64,000 nt of DNA from Wolbachia endosymbiont (group B) of Parapoynx stratiotata (GCF_947250635.1 NZ_OX366335.1:558001-622000); one strand, 5' to 3'. Shown: positions 44,653 through 53,984, numbered from the stretch's first letter. Notes: generated from the letters alone by a model not told the origin. Translations and numbers: made by a program.

Positions 44653-46092
44653 TTACCCTACAGTACGGCTTGTTGTCTGTTTTGAATTTGTTACTATCTC
44701 ACACCAACTATTTTTTTTCTTTTCATTAGATAAGGTAATTTTTTCAGAAGATTGACGTAGTGTTTCATGTTTTTCAAAATATCCTCGTTTAATCGCATCA
44801 TGTACTGAATATCCACCAAGTAAGCAATTTTCTCCTATTTCTTCCTTATCTTTTAATTGATCAAGTTTCTTCTTGTCATCGTCACTTATCTTTACTTCAA
44901 TTTTATTGTTGTCTTTATCACTAGAACGTAGATGAATACTAATCTTTCCTACTTCAGTAGTAAAAGACATTTCAATGCCACCTTCTAAAACGTCTGTATA
45001 ATTTCTTTTTCCTCCTACATTTTCAACTCTTACTATACTCTTTCCAACATGAAATATATGATGTCTAAAACTTAAATCTTTCACTTTTGGATTATTTATA
45101 ACTTTTGCAACCTCAACAGTGCTATCTTGCGAATATTTTACATAAAAATATCCATTATCCATTTCTACGTGTAAAGCTTTGCCTTGGGCACTACTGTTTA
45201 TAATACCTTCATCTGCTACACTTTTTAGCTTGTTATCGATTTCTTCACGTTCTGCAAAAATCTCATAACTGAACCCATAAGTTGCATACAATAACTTATC
45301 ATCATAAAAGGAACTGCATTTTACTCTTCCACCTTTTAATAGTAAATTACTCATGATATTGCGTATAATACCTATATTTTTATCATCTGATACACCCTCG
45401 TAGGCAGGAATATCTCTTATTCCCTTAGAAACTAAACTTGTTATAGTCTCACTATCGTCTGATAAACTCTCATAAGGTGGTAATCCCTTATGCTGTCGTA
45501 TTCTATCAGGGATATTTCTTATTTCCTTAAAAATTAAACTTGTTATAGTATACTTATCATCGTTATATTTTGAATTGAGTCTTATCCCTTTTTGCAAATA
45601 TTTATTTGTTATGCACTCTATACGCTCTAAAGCAGTGTTTGTAAAATTTTCATGCTTATCCCTATAACCTTGATCATTTTTTGTTACTACATCTTTTAAC
45701 TCTTTACGAAATTCATCAATTAGACTTCTCTCACTTTCAGTCAGTAGTAGATCTAACTTAATTAAAGCAGAGTCTCTTGGACTAATAGAGTAATTTTTCC
45801 AATATAAATCACTATCATCAGTTTCACTCTGATACGACAATGTATGTTTTACACATGTGTCAACAGCCTCCCTAGTTTCATGTCTCTGATCAAGGTCATA
45901 ACATTCCGAACGATTACTTATTCCTTGAACAAACAAACTATAATCATCTAAATCTGTTATGTCATCTTCAGGCGTTGGTTCCTCATTGCTATTACGCTCA
46001 ATTTTTGAATGCCATGGCTCAGTATTTAATTCCTCTCCTAGCTTTTGTTCACTGATAGATTCTACAACATATTTTACTGACTCTGTATCCAT
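44653..46092 (-). CDS. paralogue sharing the ENCLLGG-type C-terminal domain
   Basis: This protein of about 479 residues has an acidic N-terminal region (about 1-110), a helical middle, and a C-terminal domain homologous to that of the neighbouring 42501 product: YFYVKYSQDSTVEVAKV, RNYTDVLEGGIEMSFTTEVGKI, and EIGENCLLGGYSVHDAIKRGYF. No ankyrin repeat is seen. I chose ATG 46092 with AGGAGG 4-5 bases ahead; the frame extends to 46131 without a ribosome site. The pair probably arose by gene duplication followed by divergence of the N-terminal halves. Function unknown; its place suggests host interaction. Confidence 0.65.
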   Translation of the reverse strand: MDTESVKYVVESISEQKLGEELNTEPWHSKIERNSNEEPTPEDDITDLDDYSLFVQGISNRSECYDLDQRHETREAVDTCVKHTLSYQSETDDSDLYWKNYSISPRDSALIKLDLLLTESERSLIDEFRKELKDVVTKNDQGYRDKHENFTNTALERIECITNKYLQKGIRLNSKYNDDKYTITSLIFKEIRNIPDRIRQHKGLPPYESLSDDSETITSLVSKGIRDIPAYEGVSDDKNIGIIRNIMSNLLLKGGRVKCSSFYDDKLLYATYGFSYEIFAEREEIDNKLKSVADEGIINSSAQGKALHVEMDNGYFYVKYSQDSTVEVAKVINNPKVKDLSFRHHIFHVGKSIVRVENVGGKRNYTDVLEGGIEMSFTTEVGKISIHLRSSDKDNNKIEVKISDDDKKKLDQLKDKEEIGENCLLGGYSVHDAIKRGYFEKHETLRQSSEKITLSNEKKKNSWCEIVTNSKQTTSRTVG

Positions 46093-46110
46093 ACTACCTC
46101 CTAGCCTAGA

Positions 46111-46208
46111 TATAGAATATATTATGTACAATATATAATATTGGTCAAGCTAATTTCAACACAATCTTTTTACTACTCATATTTTTGTTAAGTTTTTATG
46201 GTGAGTAA
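46111..46208 (-). promoter_or_regulatory. duplicated upstream block, copy 2
   Basis: Counterpart of 44526-44620: AT-rich dyad (ATATTATGTACAATATATAATA-like, 46117-46140), then the ATCTTTTTACTACTCA and GTTAAGTTTTTATGGTGAGTAA-type parts. It lies directly upstream of the 44653 gene start at 46092. Confidence 0.5.
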
Positions 46209-46906
46209 CAATGGAGTATGTAGATAGGTTAAAAGTTGCTTATGACTGCAAATTTGAGCTAATTTTACTATAGATTAAAATAGTTAAGACCTATATTTGA
46301 TATCACTATTATTAAGAGCGTGATGGATTATGCTTTAAAGGAGTACGGAAACTGCTGAAGTTTTTACAGCAAACCTGTATGGAGCAACTTCAGCAGAATA
46401 AACAAACACATGCCAGTATTAGTAGAGAATTATTTATAAGTCAATTAACTTTTTCAAAAAATATTTTAGTGAAGATACCATGCTAGCTAGTATTATAAAC
46501 AATTCAATTGTTTACTCCTTCAAAAAAGATCGTATATTTTTGAGAACAAGTTGCGTAAAAATAAGGTTATAAAAATAGAAGATTTAAATTATTTCCATAA
46601 GCTTAGGCAAAACAGTTCGTATGTATATATGGATAAAATGGGCTAATATGGCTAGTTTTAGCGTATAGCAAAGTCAGAATACAAAAAAGTTCGTATGTAT
46701 CGCGCGGTAGACCATGACATCCCAAAGAAAACACTTCTCACGTTTGCTTGTTAATTATGTATAAATATAATTATATTATTGATTTAATAATAGAAGATAT
46801 GATAATATGTATTAATTAAAGTGATGTTGTTAGCCATCAAAAAGTAACTTGCTTTAATAATTTTTGTTGCTATACTATAGTATAGGTTTAATATAGTGGG
46901 TTTGAT
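46209..46906. other. gene-free region with a perfect hairpin
   Basis: CTGCTGAAGTT (46352-46362) pairs perfectly with AACTTCAGCAG (46386-46396), loop 23 bases. The direct repeat AGTTCGTATGTAT occurs near 46614 and 46690. No gene is seen. It separates the minus-strand pair from the large plus-strand gene and may contain promoters for it. Confidence 0.45.
46870..46885. promoter_or_regulatory. 16-bp perfect palindrome before the giant gene
   Basis: CTATACTATAGTATAG is a perfect palindrome ending 21 bp before the ATG at 46907. TATAGT within it could be a -10 hexamer. Its position suits an operator that overlaps a promoter; the binding protein is unknown. Confidence 0.5.
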
Positions 46907-49900
46907 ATGTTGAAGTTGAGTGAAGTACCAGGTTCATCATCTGATGGTGGTGCTCGAGAAAGCTGTGTGACTAGAGAGCCTATTTCCATTTTTAGTCAGA
47001 TAAAAAAGGCAGAGAATGAAGAGAGAAAAGAGGAGCTAAATCGACTTTTAGAGGCATTAAGGAAGAAGTTGCCTGAGGGCTTTAAGATAGGGGCTGCTGT
47101 GGGTGAAGGGGATTGTTTTTTTGACTCCTTGGCTCAAGGATTGAACGAGCTAAAAGATCAAGGTTTGATTACAAGTAGTAAAGGATTTAGTGTAAAGTTT
47201 TTACGGGAAAGTTGTAAGCAATATGTACAACAAGTTAATCAATCAAAAAAAGGCTCATGGTTGGATAATGCTTTAAAAGGAGAAGATGGAAAACTTTGTG
47301 AATATATTTCACGTATTGAATTTACTGCAGAAAACATTGAAAACGCTATATGGGGAAGATCTGAGATTGAAGGAAAAATGATATGTGAAAAGTATAGCGT
47401 AAAAATTAGGGTTATAGAATTGAGAGATGAAGAGATAGATGGAGTACATGTCACTAAAGGTAAGGTAGGTACAGGTAATAATATTGTTTATATAGTGAAT
47501 TACAGAAACCATTCTGTACCACTTCTTAGTAATATTAAAAAGGATATAAAGAGAGGCATAAAAGTTTCTAGAGAGGAAGTTTACGGTTCGATACCATTGC
47601 AAAATATTGAAAACTCCTCACGCAAACAAAGTAGTTATTCAAGAAGTTCAAGTAAGGAAATTTGTGAAATTGGTGTAAGCTCTAGAAAACGTAAGTGTTC
47701 TGTTACAGATAAAGACAGTAAGGTAATAAAAAGGGCACGCATTAATATAAATGTTACTAATAATGAAGACTCAGAGTTTCCTAGTGATTTACAAGATGAA
47801 TCTAAACATGATGAACTGGATAATACTTGTCAAACTAAGAAATATATTCCTCATCATTTGATTGGGCTTATGTATCAATTAGACTTGTCGGTGCTTTGCT
47901 CACTTAGAAAGTCCATGTATGAACATAAATATCCTTCGTTGTCATTAGCATTTGAAGATTCTGAAATTGATAAGTTTAGTAATATTGTTCTTCGTTACGA
48001 AAAGAAGTCTATTCATATACAAGTTGAAAATGTAGACAAGTATTATATGGATGACGGCATTAATTATGCTAGGCTATTCACTAAAGAAAAACGAAGTTTT
48101 TCTTTTATTAATGATTACTTTGAGAGTTTTGTAAGACATCTAATATCTAAATCGGATAGTTTATCAAATGATATAGAATATCTTATTATCTATACTAATT
48201 CATGCTTGAATCTTACAGAAGAAAAGGAATTAAAAAAAGGACGATTTAAAAATTTTTACCCTTTTAAATTTGATAGCATGGATATAGAGGAATGTGATAT
48301 TTTGAAAGACTTTTTGTTTACAAATGATAATGCGCAAGGGTGTGGTTTTTATCAATTTTCGCAAGATAAAATAACAAGAAAAGAACTTTTAAAGCGATTA
48401 GAATGCTCGTCTGCTGTGCAAAAAGTGATAAAAGGAAGAAAACTTTCCCGGGAAGAAATAAAAGAAAAATTTTTAGATAAATTAGTATTTGCAGTTAATC
48501 AGCCTAATAGAGAAGAACTGAACAGCATTATTAAAAATGAAATGGAAAAGAATAGTGAAATTCAAGACAATTATATAACATTACAAGAAAAAACATTACG
48601 TGATTTAACAGCTTCAGAAAAGCATAAAGAACTTGTACCTGGAATTATGTATGAGTTTAATTTGTTAATGTTTTTCTTGCATGATATGTTCTTGCATAAA
48701 AATATGTTTTCTATAAACCTTGGAGGAAAAAGCTCTGATATATCTAATGGCATTACTATCAACTATAAAGACAGAACTGATTACATAAAGGCTCATAACG
48801 CAGGTAGTAATATTGATTACAGTCAGTTATTTCCCTCCAGAAAACAGAAAGGAAAGAATACGTTTTCTATTAACAAGCATTTTTCTCTTTTTGTTGAAGA
48901 GTTAAAAAATGATATGAGATATTTTATTATCTACACTAATGCAGATCTAGATCTTACAGGAAAAAACGAATTAAAAAAAGTGCTATCTAAAGGTTTTTAT
49001 CCTTTAAAATTTGATAGTATAGATATGGAAGCATGTGACATTTTAAAAGACTTTTTATTTATGAACGATAATACGCAAGGGTATAGTTTTTATCAATTTT
49101 CGCAAGACAAAATAACAAGAAAAGAACTTTTAAAGCGATTAGAATGTTCTTCTGCTATACAGAAAGTGATAAAAGAAAGAAAATTTTCTCAGGAAGAAAT
49201 GAAAGAAGCATTTTTAGGTAAATTAGTATTTGCAATTAATCAGCCTAGTAGAGAAGAACTGAGCAGCATTCTTAAAAGTGAAGTAGAAAAAAATAATGAG
49301 TCTAATAAAGTTCCATACAATTATAAAGAATTACATGAAATAGCATTACGTTGGTTAGAATCTCATGAATTTGGCCCTATTACAAAGGGAATAATGGAAA
49401 AGCTTTTTGGAGATATAAAAAATAATAGGTCTAGTTATCAGAAAATTCAAAAAAATATTGATGAAGAAATCAAATTTGCTAGAAGCTTAGTTGGTAGAGA
49501 AGGAACACCCTCATTTTATCAATTCTTAAATTTTTTAATTAAGGGAGAAGGAAGAAGATATCTAGAAGTTCTAAAAAGAAATGAGGTAAGTCTAGCTAAT
49601 ATGTCTAGTATTTTGCATGGAGCAGGAGATGAAGCTGTAAGAGCTTTTAAAGACTTATATAACTTTTGGTTTGATAAAGAAGGAAATAAAATGCAATATT
49701 TAAAAACTCTAGAAAAAGAAGGAATAAACCTAGTTAATATGTCAAGCATTTTACATGGAGCGAGAGCGAGTGCTGCTCAAGCCTTTAAAGACTTGTATGA
49801 CCTTTGGTTTGATCAGAACGGGAAAAAAACACAATATTTAACAAAACTAGGAGAAAATGGAGTAGATCTAGTTCGTATGTCCAGTATCTTAAGTGGAGCA

Positions 49901-52120
49901 GGAGCTAATGCTTCTCGAGCCTTTAAAGACTTATATGATCTTTGGTTTGATCAGAACGGGAAAAAAACACAATATTTAACAAAACTAGGAGAAAATGGAG
50001 TAGATCTAGTTTGTATGTCCAGTATCTTAAGTGGAGCAGGAGCTAATGCTTCTAAAGCTTTTAAAGATTTATATAATCTTTGGTTTGATGAAGAAGGAAA
50101 TAAAACGCAATGTTTAAAAACTCTAGAAAAAGAAGGAATAGATCTAGCTAATATGTCCAGTGTCTTGCATCGAGCAGGAAATAGTGCTGCTCAAGCCTTT
50201 AAAGACTTATATAATCTTTGGTTTGATCAGAACGGAAAAAAAACACAATATTTAACAAAACCAGCAGAAAATGGAGTAGATCTGGTTCGTATGTCCAGTA
50301 TCTTAAGTGGAGCAGGAGCTAATGCTTCTCGAGCCTTTAAGGATTTACATAATCTTTGGTTTGATCAGAACGGAAAAAAAACACAATATTTAACAAAACT
50401 AGGAGAAAATGGAGTAGATCTAGTTTGTATGTCCAGTATCTTAAGTGGAGCAGGAGCTAATGCTTCTAAGGCTTTTAAAGATTTATATAATCTTTGGTTT
50501 GATGAAGAAGGAAATAAAACGCAATGTTTAAAAACTCTAGAAAAAGAAGGAATGAATCTAGCTAATATGTCCAGTGTCTTGCATCGAGCAGGAAATAGTG
50601 CTGCTCAAGCCTTTAAAGACTTATATAATCTTTGGTTTGATAAAAGAGGAAATAAAACGCAATATTTAAAAATTCTAGAAAAGGAAAGAATAAATCTATC
50701 TACTGTGTCTAGTATTTTGCATGGAGCAGGAAATAGTGCTGCAGAAGCTTTTAAAGACTCGTATGATCTTTGGTTTGATGAACAAGGAAATAGAACACAA
50801 TATTTAAAAACTCTAGAGAAAGAAGGAATAAATCTATCTAATATATCCAGTATTCTAGGTGGAGCAGGAACTAATGCTCCTAAAGCTTTTAAAGATTTAT
50901 GTGATCTTTGGTTTGATGAGCAAGGAAATGAAAAGCAGTATTTAAAGCATTTTATTGAGAAAAAAGATGGGGAAAAAACTTTTACGATGTATAACTTATC
51001 CAGTATTTTAGGTGGAGCAGGAGCTAGTGCTAAAGATGCTTTTGAAAAATTGCATAGTGTTTGTTTTAATGACGAAGGAAAAAGAACAGAACTTTTAGAT
51101 GACTTCTATAAGGCAGGTTTTGAGCCAAGTAACTTATCCTGTATGTTATGTAAAGCAGGAATTCATACTTCTTCCATCTTAAAAAGATTGCATAGCGTTT
51201 GTTTTAATGACGAAGGAAAAAGAACAAAACTTTTAGATGACTTCTATAAGGCAGGTTTTAGGCCATGTGATTTTTGCAGTATATTAAGTGGAGCAGCGGA
51301 TAGTTTAGAAAAATTTCATGATTTTTGTTTTATAGGAGAAACAAAAAAGTATTTAAACCATTTTTTAAATGAGGAAAAAGGTTTTACGCTGAGCAATTTA
51401 TGTAATATATTGCATGGAGTAAGAGCTAATATTTGTTCTGCTTTAAAAGATTTTCATGATGTTTGTTTTGATGAGGTAGGAAACAAAACGCAGCTTTTAG
51501 CTGATTTCCGTAAGGTGGGTTTTATGCCTAGTGATTTATCCAATATATTGTCCATGGCAGGAACTAATGCCAATTCTATTTTAAGAAATTTTCATAAAGT
51601 TTATTTTAATAAAGAAAATCATTTAAATCACTTCTTAGCCAAGAAAGAACTTTTTACACCAAAGGATTTATCCAAGATATTACATGGAGTAGGACTTAAT
51701 ATTTGCCCTACCTTTGAAAAATTGCATGATCTTTGTTTTGATAAGGCAGGCAACAAAACAAAGTATTTAAACAATCTTATCAAAAATAATCGGCATGAGA
51801 TGTTTAATATATTATATAAAAAAGTCAGAAAAGCTCCTTCTGCTTTCTTAGATGAACAGAATATTAGTGAAGGAGACAAAATAACCAATGTAGGCCTTGA
51901 GTCAAGTAGCTCATCTGGTAGAACGGAGCAAGGACAAAATTTAGGTAATGCACAACAAAATGATCCTAAAGTTAAGAGAAAAACCAGGAAGGGTACCTTA
52001 AATCGGGGTGAAAACAGTCAAGAAACTACTGACGGAATAGATGATAACCCTGAAACTTATTTAAATGATCCAACAGTAGACAAGCAGCTACAAGAATCAT
52101 GTCAGACAATTTCTTTCTGA
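46907..52120 (+). CDS. giant OTU-like/CifB-nuclease-like repeat protein (putative effector)
   Basis: This 1737-residue protein is modular. Residues about 50-210 resemble an OTU cysteine protease (deubiquitinase), with GEGDCFFDSLAQGL holding the candidate Cys70 and IVYIVNYRNHSVP the candidate His202. Residues 258-278 contain RKRK and KRAR separated by 11 residues, like a bipartite nuclear localisation signal. Residues about 313-575 and 575-840 are two copies of one domain (YLIIYTN, FYQFSQDKITRKELLKRLE, LVFAVNQPNREEL) resembling the dual nuclease-type domains of CifB toxins, but I cannot see an intact D...ExK triad. Residues 885-1620 are about 16 repeats of 46 residues. The C-terminal tail is low complexity. 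No cifA-like gene is adjacent. The start ATG 46907 lacks a strong ribosome site. The gene converges on an Rpn gene (19-bp overlap). Confidence 0.75.
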   Translation: MLKLSEVPGSSSDGGARESCVTREPISIFSQIKKAENEERKEELNRLLEALRKKLPEGFKIGAAVGEGDCFFDSLAQGLNELKDQGLITSSKGFSVKFLRESCKQYVQQVNQSKKGSWLDNALKGEDGKLCEYISRIEFTAENIENAIWGRSEIEGKMICEKYSVKIRVIELRDEEIDGVHVTKGKVGTGNNIVYIVNYRNHSVPLLSNIKKDIKRGIKVSREEVYGSIPLQNIENSSRKQSSYSRSSSKEICEIGVSSRKRKCSVTDKDSKVIKRARININVTNNEDSEFPSDLQDESKHDELDNTCQTKKYIPHHLIGLMYQLDLSVLCSLRKSMYEHKYPSLSLAFEDSEIDKFSNIVLRYEKKSIHIQVENVDKYYMDDGINYARLFTKEKRSFSFINDYFESFVRHLISKSDSLSNDIEYLIIYTNSCLNLTEEKELKKGRFKNFYPFKFDSMDIEECDILKDFLFTNDNAQGCGFYQFSQDKITRKELLKRLECSSAVQKVIKGRKLSREEIKEKFLDKLVFAVNQPNREELNSIIKNEMEKNSEIQDNYITLQEKTLRDLTASEKHKELVPGIMYEFNLLMFFLHDMFLHKNMFSINLGGKSSDISNGITINYKDRTDYIKAHNAGSNIDYSQLFPSRKQKGKNTFSINKHFSLFVEELKNDMRYFIIYTNADLDLTGKNELKKVLSKGFYPLKFDSIDMEACDILKDFLFMNDNTQGYSFYQFSQDKITRKELLKRLECSSAIQKVIKERKFSQEEMKEAFLGKLVFAINQPSREELSSILKSEVEKNNESNKVPYNYKELHEIALRWLESHEFGPITKGIMEKLFGDIKNNRSSYQKIQKNIDEEIKFARSLVGREGTPSFYQFLNFLIKGEGRRYLEVLKRNEVSLANMSSILHGAGDEAVRAFKDLYNFWFDKEGNKMQYLKTLEKEGINLVNMSSILHGARASAAQAFKDLYDLWFDQNGKKTQYLTKLGENGVDLVRMSSILSGAGANASRAFKDLYDLWFDQNGKKTQYLTKLGENGVDLVCMSSILSGAGANASKAFKDLYNLWFDEEGNKTQCLKTLEKEGIDLANMSSVLHRAGNSAAQAFKDLYNLWFDQNGKKTQYLTKPAENGVDLVRMSSILSGAGANASRAFKDLHNLWFDQNGKKTQYLTKLGENGVDLVCMSSILSGAGANASKAFKDLYNLWFDEEGNKTQCLKTLEKEGMNLANMSSVLHRAGNSAAQAFKDLYNLWFDKRGNKTQYLKILEKERINLSTVSSILHGAGNSAAEAFKDSYDLWFDEQGNRTQYLKTLEKEGINLSNISSILGGAGTNAPKAFKDLCDLWFDEQGNEKQYLKHFIEKKDGEKTFTMYNLSSILGGAGASAKDAFEKLHSVCFNDEGKRTELLDDFYKAGFEPSNLSCMLCKAGIHTSSILKRLHSVCFNDEGKRTKLLDDFYKAGFRPCDFCSILSGAADSLEKFHDFCFIGETKKYLNHFLNEEKGFTLSNLCNILHGVRANICSALKDFHDVCFDEVGNKTQLLADFRKVGFMPSDLSNILSMAGTNANSILRNFHKVYFNKENHLNHFLAKKELFTPKDLSKILHGVGLNICPTFEKLHDLCFDKAGNKTKYLNNLIKNNRHEMFNILYKKVRKAPSAFLDEQNISEGDKITNVGLESSSSSGRTEQGQNLGNAQQNDPKVKRKTRKGTLNRGENSQETTDGIDDNPETYLNDPTVDKQLQESCQTISF
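49559..51790 (+). repeat. 138-bp (46-residue) coding repeats, about 16 units
   Basis: Ten units of exactly 138 bp run from 49559 to 50938, followed by six or seven more diverged and variable-length units. The consensus is a two-helix pattern: YLKTLEKEGI-NLxNMSSILxGAGANAxxAFKDLYxLWFDxxGNKTQ. Units 3-5 (49835-50248) and 6-8 (50249-50662) are almost identical, showing a recent 414-bp duplication. Variable residues cluster after the GAG and before the AFKDL. Confidence 0.9.
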
Positions 52121-53034
52121 AGTTGTTTTATTTCAGCTTTAGGAAGGCCGGTTGTTTGGGAGATGATATCAATGGAAACACCAGCCTTAAGTAGGTTTTT
52201 TGCAACTTCAATGTCCCTTTCTTTGCGACCTTCCGCCCTGCCTTTTTCATGACCGATTTGGATGCCTTCTTGTCTACCTTCTTGTCTACCTTTTTGAGTG
52301 GCATCATCGAGTTTTTGAGCGAGGACAGCCTGTTCATCACGAATACGCTTGATCTCCTGTTCATAGGCGATAAATTCTTTTTCTGACCAGTTGAATCTAT
52401 TTAGCTCTTCATAGGCCTTTTTAATTATTAGATCACTACCTATTATTTTTTCCAGCTCTTCTTCACTGGTTTCGTCTGCATATTTGAAGAAGTAAACCCA
52501 TTTCTCAACTATATTCTCTAACTGATCTTCTTTTGTCTTCGGAAATTTTGGCAATTCAATAAATATGAAGTAAAAATCTTTTAGATCATGTTCATTAGTA
52601 TCTTCATCGCGAATAGTGTGCTTTGATTTATACTCAGACTTATCAGGAAATAAAATACAATCTGCTATAGCAATAAAGATAATTTCCTTAAGGTCCTGGT
52701 ATTGATCACCTTTATCGGCTTGTCTTGAATAGGCTTTAGCAGCATAGTATTGGGCACGTTTCTCGAAGCCTTTGGTTTTAGCGACCTGCATTTCGACTAT
52801 CACTTGTAGCCCATTTTCATCTCTACAAAGAACATCGACAATGCTTTGTTTTTTGGAGGCAATCTCAGGGTCTTGAATAGTACTTAAAAACTCTATATCC
52901 TTTATTGCACTTTTACCAGTGAAGCCAAGAATATCATTAAGAAAGTGAATAAGAATATCTTTATTTTTTTCAGTACCAAAGATGCGCTTGAACGATATAT
53001 CATTCTTAGGATCGAGAAACTTGGAAAGAGCCAT
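52102..53034 (-). CDS. Rpn/PD-(D/E)XK nuclease family protein
   Basis: This 310-residue protein belongs to the Rpn (recombination-promoting nuclease/PDDEXK_2) family common in Wolbachia. The N-terminal FLDPKNDISFKRIFGTEKNKDIL motif is typical, IVDVLCRDENGLQVIVEMQV carries the D and E-x-Q version of the nuclease motif, and a helical EEL-rich part with a GRQEGRQEG linker leads to the C-terminal IEVAKNLLKAGVSIDIISQTTG module. I place the start at ATG 53034; the frame extends to 53070. It converges with the giant gene, overlapping by 19 bp. The C-terminal module also occurs in the nearby HTH regulator. Confidence 0.85.
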   Translation of the reverse strand: MALSKFLDPKNDISFKRIFGTEKNKDILIHFLNDILGFTGKSAIKDIEFLSTIQDPEIASKKQSIVDVLCRDENGLQVIVEMQVAKTKGFEKRAQYYAAKAYSRQADKGDQYQDLKEIIFIAIADCILFPDKSEYKSKHTIRDEDTNEHDLKDFYFIFIELPKFPKTKEDQLENIVEKWVYFFKYADETSEEELEKIIGSDLIIKKAYEELNRFNWSEKEFIAYEQEIKRIRDEQAVLAQKLDDATQKGRQEGRQEGIQIGHEKGRAEGRKERDIEVAKNLLKAGVSIDIISQTTGLPKAEIKQLQKEIV

Positions 53035-53277
53035 GAGAAAGTAAGATAAAAAGCATTCATAATCATACACAATTGTGAAGAAATATTCAACGTTTTTGTG
53101 CTAAAGTCTATTAAAGTTAGCTAAATTTCAAGAGTTGGCAAAAAACTACCTTCATAGATGACCATAGAATGCTACTGCGCACCTTAGCTGTTTATTTTAT
53201 CATCTTTTACAACTCCCTCCATAAACCCCAGCAAATGAATTCATGAGCTATAAAGAGCTTTAAAAACACTTATTTTG

Positions 53278-53374
53278 GGTGTGAGAGATTAACCTCCTAA
53301 TAAAAATACAAGCCCAAAAGCTCAATTACAATTTACCTAATATCGTGAGGACAGGTTCATTAATCTCCCACACC
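53278..53374. repeat. long inverted repeat before rnhA
   Basis: GGTGTGAGAGATTAA (53278-53292) is complementary to TTAATCTCCCACACC (53360-53374) at 14 of 15 positions. The 67-bp loop holds no gene. It may be a terminator-like or mobile palindromic element; otherwise the 53071-53450 stretch shows nothing. Confidence 0.55.
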
Positions 53375-53450
53375 TTTACAGGATAAAGATCTTGAAACTT
53401 AGTGTCAACATTTCAGTAGCAAATTTATGTTAAATCTATATCCTGTCAAT

Positions 53451-53984
53451 ATGGACAAAAAGAAGGTTATAATATATACAGATGGAGCTTGTTCTGGAAA
53501 CCCTGGTCCCGGTGGATGGGCAGCCGTGGTAATGTATGAAAATAAAAGTGTCTTTATCAAAAAACGTATCTCTGGAGGTGAAGAAAACACAACAAATAAC
53601 AAGATGGAGCTAAAGGCTGTAATTAATGGACTAAAGATGTTAAAAATTTCCTGCAAAGTTATTGTACACACTGATAGTCAGTATATTAAACAAGGTATAA
53701 CAGAGTGGATCAACAAGTGGAAAATAAATGGTTGGAAGACAGCCGATAAAAAGCCAGTGAAGAACAGAGAATTATGGCAGGAACTAGATGAAGTTGCTTT
53801 GCAGCATGATATTAATTGCAAGTGGGTTAGAGCTCACAACGGTAATATGTACAATGAGGAGGCAGATAGACTTGCTAGAAAGGAATCTAAAAAGCTAAAA
53901 TATAGAGATTGTGAGGTCAAGAAATCACCAAAAAATAGAGGGAACTCTAAGTTTCATAGATTGGGTGGAGTATTATGGCAATAA
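53451..53984 (+). CDS. rnhA: ribonuclease HI
   Basis: RNase HI removes RNA from RNA:DNA hybrids, including replication primers. The translated protein shows [16 protein letters not shown] (first Asp), [12 protein letters not shown] (Glu), VHTDSQYI (second Asp) and [10 protein letters not shown] (third Asp), so all catalytic residues are present. At about 177 residues it is longer than the usual ~150 because of a basic C-terminal extension ([14 protein letters not shown]). I place the start at ATG 53451, in the MDKKKV context, over 53427. Its end overlaps mutL by 10 bp, so they are co-translated. Confidence 0.93.
   Translation: MDKKKVIIYTDGACSGNPGPGGWAAVVMYENKSVFIKKRISGGEENTTNNKMELKAVINGLKMLKISCKVIVHTDSQYIKQGITEWINKWKINGWKTADKKPVKNRELWQELDEVALQHDINCKWVRAHNGNMYNEEADRLARKESKKLKYRDCEVKKSPKNRGNSKFHRLGGVLWQ

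Noticed and set aside
42501-46131. The two minus-strand genes as a cifA partner of the giant gene
   Set aside because: They are divergently oriented, carry ankyrin or ENCLLGG-type domains, and show none of the CifA sequence features I know.
49559-50938. CRISPR-like array
   Set aside because: The regular repeats lie in one long reading frame with 138-bp units and no spacer structure; they are protein-coding repeats. No CRISPR array seen elsewhere.
49559-51790. Calling the 46-residue array TALE-like DNA-binding repeats outright
   Set aside because: Unit length is 46 rather than 33-35 and no established base-specifying residue pair can be identified by eye; kept only as a hypothesis.
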